In this document: positions 1 to 8,963 of the stretch, piece after piece
Position numbering within the stretch: the first letter of the stretch is position 1
Layout of the letters: each line of letters begins with the position of its first letter
Assembly (NCBI RefSeq): GCF_000972385.1
Contig: NZ_JXTE01000046.1
Span: 1-64,000 of the forward strand
Reading direction: 5' to 3'
Length of the DNA stretch: 64,000 bases
From: Streptomyces sp. WM6386
Lineage (GTDB): Bacteria > Actinomycetota > Actinomycetes > Streptomycetales > Streptomycetaceae
Program-made: the position numbers and the translations under genes
Notes under the pieces: generated by a model
Seen by the model: only the letters and a program-made list of their open reading frames with translations
Database searches by the model: none
What the model was told of the DNA's origin: nothing

Positions 1-1
1 C

Positions 2-406
2 CCCCCGGCCGGTCCCGCCCCCTACGCCCAGGACAGTCACGTCCCCCCGCCGCCCATCGCCCCCGACGGCCCGGGCCAGGTGCCCTACGGCTATCCGGGC
101 GGCGGCTACGGCTACCCGGGTGCCGCACCGCAGGGCTACTACGGCTGGCCCGGCATGCAGCCCCTGCCCAGCAACGGCATGGGCACCGCCGGACTCGTGC
201 TCGGTATCCTCTCGGCCCTCGTGTTCTGCCTCTGGCCGCTGGCGATCGTCCTGGGCATCCTTGGTGTGATCTTCGGCGCGATCGGTCGCGGCAAGGCCCG
301 CAGGGGCGTGGCCACCAACCCCGGTCAGGCCCTGGCCGGGATCATCTGCGGAGCCGCGGGCATCGCACTGGGCATCGGCATGGTCGTACTGCTGGTCGCG
401 ACGTAG
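2..406 (+). CDS. DUF4190-like membrane protein (5' end outside window)
   Basis: The frame is open from the window edge, so the start lies upstream; the GTG at 80 is internal-looking. The visible N-terminal part is rich in Pro, Gly and Tyr (GYGYPG-type repeats), typical of actinobacterial proteins with a disordered cytoplasmic head. Two hydrophobic stretches follow, separated by a short basic loop (GRGKARRG), the arrangement of DUF4190 proteins. The last residues run straight into the second membrane segment, as is usual for the family. Function is unknown. Family assignment rests on overall pattern only. Confidence 0.75.
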   Translation, partial: PPAGPAPYAQDSHVPPPPIAPDGPGQVPYGYPGGGYGYPGAAPQGYYGWPGMQPLPSNGMGTAGLVLGILSALVFCLWPLAIVLGILGVIFGAIGRGKARRGVATNPGQALAGIICGAAGIALGIGMVVLLVAT

Positions 407-608
407 GCAAGAAGCGCGATCTGTGGGGACCCGGGGTCGTGCCGGCTTACGGCTCCGCGGCGTGGGCGCGACCGGCCTGTAGGCGCCCGCGCCTCCATCA
501 ACGCGGACCCCCGCGGATTCGCCACCGTCACCGCCACGTGCCCGATTCCCCGCAGGCCTCACCCGTCCCTGTCGGTCTCACCGGCCGCAGACACCCAATC
601 CGCCCCGC

Positions 609-1205
609 CTAGGCGCCGTCGGCCCCCCGCAACCGATCCCGAGCCTCCATCAACGCGAAGCCCAGCAGATTCGGGCCCCGCCACCGCTCCGGATCCAGCG
701 CCCCCTCGTCCGCGGCCGCGAGTCCGATCCCCCATACCCGGTCCAGCGGGCTCGCCTCCACCAGCACCCGCTCCCCGGTGCCCAGGAGGAACGACCGCAG
801 TCCGTCGTCCGCGCCGAACTTGTGCACGCTGCCCTCGACGACGATCCCGAAGCGCTCGCGCTCCCAGGTCGCCTCGTCGAAGCCCCGGACCAGCCGCCCT
901 TCCTTCTTCGCCACCGAAGGATGTCCCGCGGCCAGCACCCGCCGTTCCGCCTCCGCGTCGTCGAACAGTCGCGCCTTGCCCGCCATCATCCAGTGCTCGG
1001 CGGTCGGATAAGTGACTCCGTCCACCACGAACGGTGACGGCCACCACTGGCTCAGACAGCTCGCCCCGATCCGGCCGTCCGGCAGCGGGCGGTGTCCCCA
1101 GAAGTGGAGGTACTTGACCCTCGCCCCCGTCCGGACCGCCCTGACCAGGGTGTCCCGAGAATCGATCTTCATCATGCATGCGAGTCTGGCAGGCACCACT
1201 GACAC
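609..1205 (-). CDS. NADAR-family protein (YbiA/RibX-like)
   Basis: A 198-residue protein of the NADAR fold, a family linked to N-glycosidase activity on ADP-ribose or riboflavin-pathway intermediates. Visible family marks are the FWGHRP start of the fold, TAEHWMMAGKARLF in the middle, SPLDRVWGIGL, and a C-terminal NLLGFALMEARD. The GTG at 1205 has an AGGACGGA sequence just upstream; ATG codons at 1175 and 1172 are alternatives without a clear ribosome site. It is divergent from the aldehyde dehydrogenase gene. The true substrate cannot be read from sequence. Confidence 0.85.
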   Translation of the reverse strand: MSVVPARLACMMKIDSRDTLVRAVRTGARVKYLHFWGHRPLPDGRIGASCLSQWWPSPFVVDGVTYPTAEHWMMAGKARLFDDAEAERRVLAAGHPSVAKKEGRLVRGFDEATWERERFGIVVEGSVHKFGADDGLRSFLLGTGERVLVEASPLDRVWGIGLAAADEGALDPERWRGPNLLGFALMEARDRLRGADGA

Positions 1206-1272
1206 TCCGTCCTGGCTTTCCCATGCCGACTCGACACCTGGTCGACAGATTTCGTCGCGTAACTAAAAGGCA

Positions 1273-1289
1273 ACAACGGAATCCCTTGT
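1273..1289. promoter_or_regulatory. Candidate operator (imperfect palindrome)
   Basis: ACAACGGA-A-TCCCTTGT has arms matching at 7 of 8 positions and lies in the divergent gap between the NADAR gene and the aldehyde dehydrogenase gene. It could bind a regulator of the polyamine genes. The only support is symmetry and position; no second full copy was seen. Confidence 0.3.
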
Positions 1290-1383
1290 CGGACGCCACT
1301 TGCTCTGTCAGGATCGGCACTCAAATCGAGCTGGAGCTACGCCCCGCCTGCGGGAACGTGGGCCGACGGCGGAGGAGAGCGAC

Positions 1384-2922
1384 ATGCACAACCCGGGCAA
1401 CGCCACCCCGGACCGATTCCCCGCGCAGGAGCGCTTCGCGGACGGTGCGCAGTACATCGCGGGCCGCCTCACGAAGGGCACCTCGGGACGGACGCACGCG
1501 GTCGTCGACCCCGCGACCGGCGAGGAGGTCTGCACCTACGAGCTGGCGAGCACCGCCGACGTGGACGCAGCCGTCGCCGCGGCCCGGGAGGCGTTCCCCG
1601 GCTGGGCCGCCACCACCCCCGGCGAGCGCTCGGACGCGCTGCACCGCTTCGCCGCCGTGCTGGCCGACCGCGCCGAGGATTTCGCCCGCGCCGAGTCCCT
1701 CCAGTGCGGCAAGCCGCTGAAGCTGACGCGTGAGTTCGACGTGCCGGGGACCATCGACAACATCGCCTTCTTCGCGGGCGCGGCCCGGCATCTCCAGGGG
1801 CAGTCGGCCGGTGAGTACTCCGGCGACCACACCTCGTACGTCCGACGTGAGCCCATCGGTGTCGTCGGCTCCATCGCGCCCTGGAACTACCCGCTCCAGA
1901 TGGCCGCCTGGAAGGTCCTCCCGGCGATCGCCGCGGGCAACACGATCGTGCTCAAGCCCGCCGAGCTCACCCCCCTGACCTCGCTGCTGTTCGCGCAGGC
2001 CGCCACCGACGCGGGGATCCCCGACGGTGTCATCAACATCGTCACCGGAACCGGGAAGGAAGCGGGCGAGCATCTCGTCGGGCATCCCGATGTCGCCATG
2101 ACCTCCTTCACCGGGTCCACCGCCGTCGGCAAGCGGGTCGCCGAGATCGCCACCGCCACCGTCAAGCGCATCCACCTGGAGCTCGGCGGCAAGGCGCCCT
2201 TCGTGGTCTTCGACGACGCCGACCTGGACGCCGCCGTCAACGGCGCCGTCGCGGGCTCGCTCATCAACACCGGCCAGGACTGCACGGCCGCCACGCGCGC
2301 GTACGTGCAACGCCCGCTCTACGAGGCGTTCGTGGAGAGGACGGCCGAGCTCATGGCTCAGGTCCGGCTCGGCGACCCCTTCGCCCCCGGTACCGATCTC
2401 GGCCCCCTCATCTCGCACGTCCAGCGGGACCGGGTCGCCGCCTTCGTCGACCGTGCGCGTGGCTACGCGCGCGTGGTGACCGGCGGGGAGGCTCCTCAGG
2501 GAGAACTCAAGAACGGCGCGTACTATCGCCCCACCCTGGTCGCGGACGCCGCCCAGGACAGCGAGATCGTCCAGTCCGAGCTCTTCGGACCCGTCCTCGT
2601 GGTGCTGCCCTTCGACAGTGACGACGAGGGGATCCGGCTCGCCAACGACACCCCGTACGGGCTCGCCGCCTCCGCCTGGAGCCGCGACGTCTACCGGGCG
2701 AACCGCGCCACCCGTGAGATCAAGGCGGGCTGTGTGTGGGTCAACGACCACATCCCGATCATCAGCGAGATGCCCCACGGCGGGTACAAGGCGTCCGGCT
2801 TCGGCAAGGACATGTCCTCGTACTCGTTCGAGGAGTACACCCAGATCAAGCACGTCATGTTCGACAACACGGCGGTCGTCAGGAAGGACTGGCACCGCAC
2901 GATCTTCGGGGACCGGCTGTAA
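1384..2922 (+). CDS. Aldehyde dehydrogenase, probably gamma-aminobutyraldehyde dehydrogenase
   Basis: A 512-residue NAD(P)-dependent aldehyde dehydrogenase. The general base is E266 in HLELGGK and the catalytic cysteine is C300 in NTGQDCTA; SFTGSTAVGKRV is the cofactor-loop region. ATG 1384 was chosen because GGAGGAG precedes it at good spacing, although the frame stays open upstream. It is followed after 77 bp by a putrescine/spermidine-type importer and, further on, a PuuB-like oxidase, so 4-aminobutanal made from putrescine is the likely substrate, yielding GABA. The ALDH fold is certain; the substrate is inferred from neighbours. Confidence 0.88.
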   Translation: MHNPGNATPDRFPAQERFADGAQYIAGRLTKGTSGRTHAVVDPATGEEVCTYELASTADVDAAVAAAREAFPGWAATTPGERSDALHRFAAVLADRAEDFARAESLQCGKPLKLTREFDVPGTIDNIAFFAGAARHLQGQSAGEYSGDHTSYVRREPIGVVGSIAPWNYPLQMAAWKVLPAIAAGNTIVLKPAELTPLTSLLFAQAATDAGIPDGVINIVTGTGKEAGEHLVGHPDVAMTSFTGSTAVGKRVAEIATATVKRIHLELGGKAPFVVFDDADLDAAVNGAVAGSLINTGQDCTAATRAYVQRPLYEAFVERTAELMAQVRLGDPFAPGTDLGPLISHVQRDRVAAFVDRARGYARVVTGGEAPQGELKNGAYYRPTLVADAAQDSEIVQSELFGPVLVVLPFDSDDEGIRLANDTPYGLAASAWSRDVYRANRATREIKAGCVWVNDHIPIISEMPHGGYKASGFGKDMSSYSFEEYTQIKHVMFDNTAVVRKDWHRTIFGDRL

Positions 2923-2999
2923 CCATTTCCGGCTACCGCCGGGTGACGTATCCAGGCCGCCCGACCCGCGGCCGACCCTCCCGAAAGGGCACCACGCGC

Positions 3000-4247
3000 A
3001 TGGAGCAGTACGAGCCCGACCGCCTGAGCCCGGCCCAAGTGGCCGCCATGCGGCGCAGCTTCCGCAATGGCCGGGCCGCCATGACCCGGCGGTCCCTGTT
3101 GCGCGCCTCCGCGGGCGGCGCGCTCGCGGCCGGCGGCCTCGGGGCGCTGACCGGCTGCGGTATCCCCGCGGCGGGCAACACCAAGGGCGGAGTCTCCGCG
3201 GAGGACCACTCGGCGAAGGAGAAGGTCGTCAACTTCTCCAACTGGACCGAGTACATCGACGTGGACGAGAGCGAGAAGCACCACCCCACGCTCGACCAGT
3301 TCAAGCAGCGGACCGGCATCACGGTCAAGTACACCGAGGACATCAACGACAACGTCGAGTTCTTCGGCAAGATCAAGCCGCAGCTCGCCGCCGGTCAGGA
3401 CACCGGCCGCGACATCATCGTCCTCACCGACTGGCTCGCGGCCCGGCTGATCCGCCTCGGGTGGGTCCAGAAACTGGACCAGGCGAACCTGCCCCATGCG
3501 TACACCAACCTGTCGGCGCAGTTCCGCAACCCCGACTGGGACCCCGGCCGTGCCTATTCGTACGTGTGGCAGGGCATCTCGACCGTCATCGCGTACAACA
3601 AGAAGGCCCTCGACGGCGTCGAGGTGAAGTCACTCTCCGACCTGCTCGACAACCCCAAGCTCAAGGGCAAGGTCGGCTTTCTGTCGGAGATGCGCGACAG
3701 CATCGGCATGACCCTGCTCGACATGGGCAAGGACCCGGCGAACTTCACCGCCGACGACTACGACGCGGCCGTCGCCCGCATCCAGAAGGCCGTCGACAAG
3801 GGCCAGATCCGCCGCTTCACCGGCAACGACTACACCTCCGACCTGACCAGCGGCGACTTCGCGGCCTGTATCGCCTGGGCCGGTGACGTCGTCCAGCTGA
3901 AGGCGGACAGCCCGGACATCGACTTCCTGATCCCGGACAGCGGGTACATCACGTCGACCGACAACTTCCTGATCCCCAACAAGGCCCGTCACAAGACGAA
4001 CGCCGAACGGCTCATCGACTACTACTACGAGCCGAAGCCGGCCGCCGAGCTCGCCGCGTACATCAACTACGTGACGCCCGTCGACGGGGTGAAGGCCGAG
4101 CTGGAGAAGCTCGACCCGGATGCGGCGAACAACCCGCTGATCATCCCGGACAAGGCCATGGCCGCGAAGTCCCACGCCTTCCGCTCGCTGAGCTCGAAGG
4201 AAGAGACCGAGTTCGAAGAGAAGTTCGCGAAGCTGACTGGGGCGTGA
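3000..4247 (+). CDS. potD: Polyamine ABC transporter, substrate-binding lipoprotein
   Basis: A 415-residue extracellular binding protein of the PotD/PotF type. A twin-arginine motif (TRRSLL, residues 29-34) is followed by a hydrophobic stretch and a lipobox ending LTGC with C53, so it is probably Tat-exported and lipid-anchored. The mature part has the family pattern NFSNWTEYID near its start and the GYITSTDNFLIP region. ATG 3000 has GAAAGGG upstream. Its stop overlaps the GTG of the ATPase gene by 4 bp, so the four transporter genes are translated as one operon. Putrescine/spermidine specificity is family inference supported by the catabolic genes on both sides. Confidence 0.9.
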   Translation: MEQYEPDRLSPAQVAAMRRSFRNGRAAMTRRSLLRASAGGALAAGGLGALTGCGIPAAGNTKGGVSAEDHSAKEKVVNFSNWTEYIDVDESEKHHPTLDQFKQRTGITVKYTEDINDNVEFFGKIKPQLAAGQDTGRDIIVLTDWLAARLIRLGWVQKLDQANLPHAYTNLSAQFRNPDWDPGRAYSYVWQGISTVIAYNKKALDGVEVKSLSDLLDNPKLKGKVGFLSEMRDSIGMTLLDMGKDPANFTADDYDAAVARIQKAVDKGQIRRFTGNDYTSDLTSGDFAACIAWAGDVVQLKADSPDIDFLIPDSGYITSTDNFLIPNKARHKTNAERLIDYYYEPKPAAELAAYINYVTPVDGVKAELEKLDPDAANNPLIIPDKAMAAKSHAFRSLSSKEETEFEEKFAKLTGA

Positions 4248-5407
4248 CCACCGTGACGAACAAGACAGACAACACCGGCGACGTCCGCCTCTCGGGCATC
4301 AGCAAGACGTACGACAACGGCTTCACCGCCGTACAGCCGCTGGACCTGACCGTGCCGCAGGGCTCCTTCTTCGCCCTGCTCGGCGCCTCCGGCTGCGGCA
4401 AGACCACCACCCTGCGGATGATCGCCGGCCTGGAGGAGCCCACCACGGGCACCGTCTCGCTCGGCGAGCAGGACGTGACCAACCTGCCGCCCTACAAGCG
4501 GCCGGTGAACACCGTCTTCCAGTCCTACGCCCTCTTCCCGCACCTCGACATCTTCGAGAACGTCGCCTTCGGCCTGCGCCGGCGTGGCATCAAGTCGGTG
4601 AAGAAGCAGGTCGAGGACATGCTGGAGCTCGTCCAGCTCGGTGAGCAGGCGCGCAAGAAGCCGCACCAGCTCTCCGGCGGCCAGCAGCAGCGTGTCGCCG
4701 TGGCCCGTGCGCTGATCAACACCCCCAAGGTGCTCCTCCTCGACGAGCCCCTGGGCGCCCTGGACCTCAAGCTGCGCCGCCAGATGCAGCTGGAGCTCAA
4801 GCGCATCCAGACCGAGGTCGGCATCACGTTCGTCCACGTCACGCACGACCAGGAGGAGGCCATGACCATGGCCGACACGGTCGCCGTGATGAACGCGGGC
4901 CGCGTCGAGCAGCTCGGCTCGCCGACCGACCTGTACGAGAACCCCAACACCACCTTCGTCGCCAACTTCCTGGGCACGTCGAACCTGATCGAGGCCGAGG
5001 TCGACTCCAAGAGCGGCGACGACATCGTCCTGAAGGCAGGCGGCGGCAAGCTCGTCCTGCCCGAGTCGCGATGTTCGGCGCCCACGCAGACCGGCGGCAA
5101 GGTGCTGGTCGGCGTCCGCCCGGAGAAGATCTCCCTCACCCACGCCGACGACGCGGGCGAGATCCCCGAGGGCCGCAACCGCATCACCGGCAAGATCGCC
5201 AACGGCAGTTTCATCGGCGTCTCCACCCAGTACGTCATCGACAGCGCGGTCTGCCCCGAGTTCGAGGTCTACGTCCAGAACATCGAGCGCGACTCCCGGC
5301 TGGTGCCCGGCGCCGACGTCGTCCTGCACTGGAGCCCGGCGCACACCTTCGGCCTCGACGCCGCTCAGGACATCGACGCCGGCCTCGACGAAGCGGTGGC
5401 GGTCTGA
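4244..5407 (+). CDS. potA: Polyamine ABC transporter, ATPase subunit
   Basis: A 387-residue ATPase of the PotA/MalK-like class. The Walker A motif GASGCGKT is at residues 47-54, the [10 protein letters not shown] signature is near 143, and Walker B ends in D167-E168 ([11 protein letters not shown]); the H-loop follows in VTHDQEEAM. The C-terminal third after about residue 240 has the TOBE-type beta domain used for regulation. GTG 4244 overlaps the stop of the binding-protein gene, and the gene's own stop shares one base with the next ATG, indicating strict translational coupling. Confidence 0.93.
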   Translation: MTTVTNKTDNTGDVRLSGISKTYDNGFTAVQPLDLTVPQGSFFALLGASGCGKTTTLRMIAGLEEPTTGTVSLGEQDVTNLPPYKRPVNTVFQSYALFPHLDIFENVAFGLRRRGIKSVKKQVEDMLELVQLGEQARKKPHQLSGGQQQRVAVARALINTPKVLLLDEPLGALDLKLRRQMQLELKRIQTEVGITFVHVTHDQEEAMTMADTVAVMNAGRVEQLGSPTDLYENPNTTFVANFLGTSNLIEAEVDSKSGDDIVLKAGGGKLVLPESRCSAPTQTGGKVLVGVRPEKISLTHADDAGEIPEGRNRITGKIANGSFIGVSTQYVIDSAVCPEFEVYVQNIERDSRLVPGADVVLHWSPAHTFGLDAAQDIDAGLDEAVAV

Positions 5408-6336
5408 TGACGACCCTCACCGAGGCGCCGCCGCCTCTCTCCCCGACCGCGCCCGAGAAGAAGCCCCCGCGCAAGCGCGGCCGGCTCGTGCCGTACTGGC
5501 TGCTGCTGCCCGGCATCCTGTGGCTGCTGATCTTCTTCGCGCTGCCGATGATCTACCAGGCCTCCACGTCCGTGCAGACGGGCTCTCTGGAGGAGGGCTA
5601 CAAGGTCACCTGGCACGTCGCCACGTACTGGGACGCGCTGTCCGAGTACTGGCCGCAGTACCTGCGCTCGATCCTGTACGCGGGCTCGGCGACCATCCTG
5701 TGTCTGATCCTCGGCTACCCGCTGGCCTACCTGATCGCGTTCCGCGCGGGCCGCTGGCGGAACCTGATCATGATCCTGGTGATCGCGCCGTTCTTCACCA
5801 GCTTCCTGATCCGCACCCTCGCCTGGAAGACGATCCTCGCGGACGGCGGCCCGGTCGTCGGCGCCCTCAACACCCTGCACGTCCTGGACGTCACCAGCTG
5901 GCTCGGCTGGACCTCGGGCGACCGAGTGCTGGCCACGCCGCTGGCGGTGGTGTGCGGTCTGACGTACAACTTCCTGCCGTTCATGATCCTGCCGCTCTAC
6001 ACCTCACTGGAGCGCATCGACACCCGCCTCCACGAGGCCGCGGGCGACCTGTACGCCAAGCCGGTCACGACCTTCCGGAAGGTCACCTTCCCGCTGTCGA
6101 TGCCGGGTGTCGTCTCCGGCACGCTGCTGACCTTCATCCCGGCCGCCGGTGACTACGTCAACGCGGACCTGCTCGGCTCGACGGACACCCGCATGGTCGG
6201 AAACGTCATCCAGTCCCAGTTCCTGCGGATTCTGGACTACCCGACGGCCGCGGCACTCTCCTTCATCCTGATGGCCGCCATCCTCGTCATGGTCACGGTC
6301 TACATCCGCAGGTCCGGAACGGAGGATCTGGTTTAA
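5407..6336 (+). CDS. potB: Polyamine ABC transporter, permease 1
   Basis: A 309-residue inner-membrane permease with about six membrane segments, the first at WLLLPGILWLLIFFALP. The cytoplasmic coupling (EAA) loop is seen as LHEAAGDLYAKP followed by PLSMPGVVSG, the usual contact with the ATPase. It matches the PotB/PotH class in length. The ATG overlaps the potA stop by one base and the next gene begins directly after its TAA. Confidence 0.9.
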   Translation: MTTLTEAPPPLSPTAPEKKPPRKRGRLVPYWLLLPGILWLLIFFALPMIYQASTSVQTGSLEEGYKVTWHVATYWDALSEYWPQYLRSILYAGSATILCLILGYPLAYLIAFRAGRWRNLIMILVIAPFFTSFLIRTLAWKTILADGGPVVGALNTLHVLDVTSWLGWTSGDRVLATPLAVVCGLTYNFLPFMILPLYTSLERIDTRLHEAAGDLYAKPVTTFRKVTFPLSMPGVVSGTLLTFIPAAGDYVNADLLGSTDTRMVGNVIQSQFLRILDYPTAAALSFILMAAILVMVTVYIRRSGTEDLV

Positions 6337-7137
6337 ATGGCCTTCGTCAACTGGCTCAAGCGCAAATTCGTCGTCATCGCGGGACTGCTGACCCTCGGAT
6401 ATCTCCTGCTGCCGAACGTCGTCGTGACGGTGTTCTCCTTCAACAATCCGAAGGGGCGCTTCAACTACGAATGGCAGCAGTTCTCCCTGGACGCCTGGAA
6501 GGACCCGTGCGGCGTCGCCGGCATGTGCGGCTCGCTGTCGATCAGCCTCCAGATCGCGTTCTTCGCGACGATCGGCGCCACCGTCCTCGGCACGATGATC
6601 GCCTTCGCGCTGGTCCGCTACCGCTTCCGGGCGCGCGGTGCCGTGAACTCGCTGATCTTCCTGCCGATGGCGATGCCCGAGGTCGTCATGGCCGCCTCGC
6701 TGCTCACCCTGTTCCTCAACATGGGCGCGCAGTTGGGCTTTTGGACGATCCTCATCGCCCACATCATGTTCTGCCTGAGCTTCGTCGTCACCGCCGTCAA
6801 GGCGCGGGTGATGTCGATGGACCCGAGGCTGGAGCAGGCCGCCCAGGACCTCTACGCCGGCCCGTTCCAGACCTTCATCAGGGTCACCCTGCCGATCGCC
6901 GCCCCCGGAATCGCGGCGGGTGCGCTGCTCGCCTTCGCGCTCTCCTTCGACGATTTCATCATCACCAATTTCAACGCGGGTTCGACCGTCACCTTCCCCA
7001 TGTTCGTCTGGGGTTCGGCACAGCGCGGCACACCCGTTCAGATCAATGTGATCGGTACGGCCATGTTCCTGGTCGCCGTACTGCTCGTCCTGACCTCTAT
7101 GGTCATCAGTAATCGCCGCAACAAGCAAAAGGCATGA
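6337..7137 (+). CDS. potC: Polyamine ABC transporter, permease 2
   Basis: A 266-residue permease of the PotC/PotI class, partner of the preceding permease. It has about six membrane segments and an EAA loop (LEQAAQDLYAGP, then ITLPIAAPGI-like sequence). The FDDFIITNF motif, conserved in PotC-type proteins, is present. The ATG abuts the potB stop codon. The FAD oxidase gene follows after 29 bp. Confidence 0.9.
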   Translation: MAFVNWLKRKFVVIAGLLTLGYLLLPNVVVTVFSFNNPKGRFNYEWQQFSLDAWKDPCGVAGMCGSLSISLQIAFFATIGATVLGTMIAFALVRYRFRARGAVNSLIFLPMAMPEVVMAASLLTLFLNMGAQLGFWTILIAHIMFCLSFVVTAVKARVMSMDPRLEQAAQDLYAGPFQTFIRVTLPIAAPGIAAGALLAFALSFDDFIITNFNAGSTVTFPMFVWGSAQRGTPVQINVIGTAMFLVAVLLVLTSMVISNRRNKQKA

Positions 7138-7166
7138 CCGAAAAACCCTTGTAGGGAGTTGAAATC

Positions 7167-8594
7167 ATGGCCCCAAGCGCCATGAGTCGTGGCAGTGACC
7201 GGATGAAATCCCTTTCCGACGCCCAGCCGGTCCCGTACTGGCTGGACGACCCCGGCAAGCCCCACCCCGAACCCGCCCTCACCGGCGCCGAGACCTGCGA
7301 CCTGCTGGTCGTCGGCGGTGGCTACAGCGGACTGTGGACCGCGCTCCTCGCCAAGGAGCGCGACCCGCAGCGGGACGTGGTCCTGCTGGAGGGCCGTGAG
7401 GTGGGCTGGGCCGCCTCCGGCCGCAACGGCGGCTTCTGCGCCGCCTCCCTCACCCACGGTCTGGGCAACGGGCTGACCCGCTGGCCGGACGAGATCCACC
7501 GGCTGGAGGAGCTGGGCGCCCGCAATCTCGACGAGATCGAGAAGGCGGTCGCCCGCTACTCCCTCGACTGCGACTTCGAGCGCACCGGCGAGATCGACGT
7601 CGCGACCGAGACGTACCAGGCGCGCGAACTGCGCGACTGGTACGAGGAGATGAAGCGCGCGGGCCTCGCCGAGGGCGTGGAGTTCCTGGACGCCGAGGCG
7701 GTACGGGAACAAGTCGACTCACCGACGTTCCAGGCGGGCCTGTACGACCGCCGGGGCGTCGCCATGCTCAACCCGGCGAAGCTCGCCTGGGGCCTGAAGC
7801 GGGCCTGTGTGCAACTCGGCGTCCGCGTCCACGAGCACACCCCCGCCCTGACACTGAAGCCGTACGGCGCCGGGATGGCCGTACGCACCCCCTACGGCTC
7901 GGTCCGGGCCCGCAAGGTCGCGCTCGGCACCAACATCTTCCCGAACCTGGTCAAGCGGGTCCGCTCGTACACCGTCCCGGTCTACGACTACGCGCTGATG
8001 ACCGAGCCGCTGAGCGGCGAGCAGCTCGCGGCGATCGGCTGGAAGAACCGCCAGGGCCTCGGGGACAGCGCCAACCAGTTCCACTACTTCCGGCTGAGCG
8101 CCGACAACCGCATCCTGTGGGGCGGCTACGACGCGGTCCACCACTACGGCGGCCGGGTGCGCGCCGAGTACGACGACCGCCCGGAGACGTACGCCAAGCT
8201 CGCCGAGCACTTCTTCAGCTGCTTCCCGCAGCTCGAAGGCGTCCGCTTCACGCACGCGTGGGGCGGCGCGATCGACACCTGCTCGCGCTTCTCGGCGTTC
8301 TTCGGCACCGCACACCACGGGAACGTGGCCTACGCGGCCGGCTACACCGGACTCGGCGTCGGCGCGACCCGGTTCGGCGCGGACGTGATGCTGGACCTGC
8401 TGGACGGCGAGACCACGGAGCGGACCTCGCTGGAGATGGTCCGCAAGAAGCCACTGCCGTTCCCGCCCGAGCCGTTCGCGTGGACCGGCATCGCGCTGAC
8501 CAAGTGGTCGCTGGCACGGGCGGACGCGCACGGCGGGCGGCGCAATCTGTGGCTGAAGACGATGGACAGGCTGGGACTCGGCTTCGACAGCTGA
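7167..8594 (+). CDS. FAD-dependent amine/amino-acid oxidoreductase (PuuB-like)
   Basis: A 475-residue DAO-family flavoprotein. The FAD Rossmann motif GGGYSG is at about residues 50-55 and is followed by the acidic residue of strand 2 (LLEG). A conserved GRNGGFC segment comes next, and a late GYTGLGVG motif closes the fold, as in gamma-glutamylputrescine oxidase and related enzymes. ATG 7167 has AGGGAG at good spacing. Its place directly after potDABC suggests oxidation of putrescine or gamma-glutamylputrescine to the aldehyde used by the dehydrogenase at 1384. No gamma-glutamylputrescine synthetase was seen nearby, so the exact substrate is open. Confidence 0.82.
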   Translation: MAPSAMSRGSDRMKSLSDAQPVPYWLDDPGKPHPEPALTGAETCDLLVVGGGYSGLWTALLAKERDPQRDVVLLEGREVGWAASGRNGGFCAASLTHGLGNGLTRWPDEIHRLEELGARNLDEIEKAVARYSLDCDFERTGEIDVATETYQARELRDWYEEMKRAGLAEGVEFLDAEAVREQVDSPTFQAGLYDRRGVAMLNPAKLAWGLKRACVQLGVRVHEHTPALTLKPYGAGMAVRTPYGSVRARKVALGTNIFPNLVKRVRSYTVPVYDYALMTEPLSGEQLAAIGWKNRQGLGDSANQFHYFRLSADNRILWGGYDAVHHYGGRVRAEYDDRPETYAKLAEHFFSCFPQLEGVRFTHAWGGAIDTCSRFSAFFGTAHHGNVAYAAGYTGLGVGATRFGADVMLDLLDGETTERTSLEMVRKKPLPFPPEPFAWTGIALTKWSLARADAHGGRRNLWLKTMDRLGLGFDS

Positions 8595-8819
8595 TCATTC
8601 GGAGGTCCGGCCCCGCTCGCTCGCCGGCGGGGCCGGCGGCTCCGGCTCCTGCCGTCCCGGCGACGCATCCTGACGCTGCCACGCGGCGTACAGCGTGGAC
8701 AGCCCGATCGCCACGGTGGACACCGCCTCCGGCTCGATCCCGGACAGGACAAGAACGACTCCGGTCACCAGGACCGCGAGGAAGACCACCAGGTCGGTTC
8801 GTCGTCGTGGGGTGTGCAT
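8595..8819 (-). CDS. Small two-helix membrane protein, unknown function
   Basis: A 74-residue protein starting at ATG 8819 with AGAGAGGG upstream. After a basic head (HTPRRRT) come two hydrophobic segments (VVFLAVLVTGVVLVLSG and a shorter STVAIGLSTLYAAW), then a proline-rich, charged tail. The stop codon abuts the stop of the convergent oxidase gene. No family is recognised. Confidence 0.6.
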   Translation of the reverse strand: MHTPRRRTDLVVFLAVLVTGVVLVLSGIEPEAVSTVAIGLSTLYAAWQRQDASPGRQEPEPPAPPASERGRTSE

Positions 8820-8963
8820 TGCTGCCCTCTCTGATCTGATCTCGTGCGAAGCTGCTCCCGTGGGGGAGGGACAACAGGCTGCGCCGGACGCGAAGTGTTG
8901 CGCCACGCGTCACAGTTGCCAGTTGTCGCAACGCTCGGTACGAGGGAGATCAGGGGGATCGGC

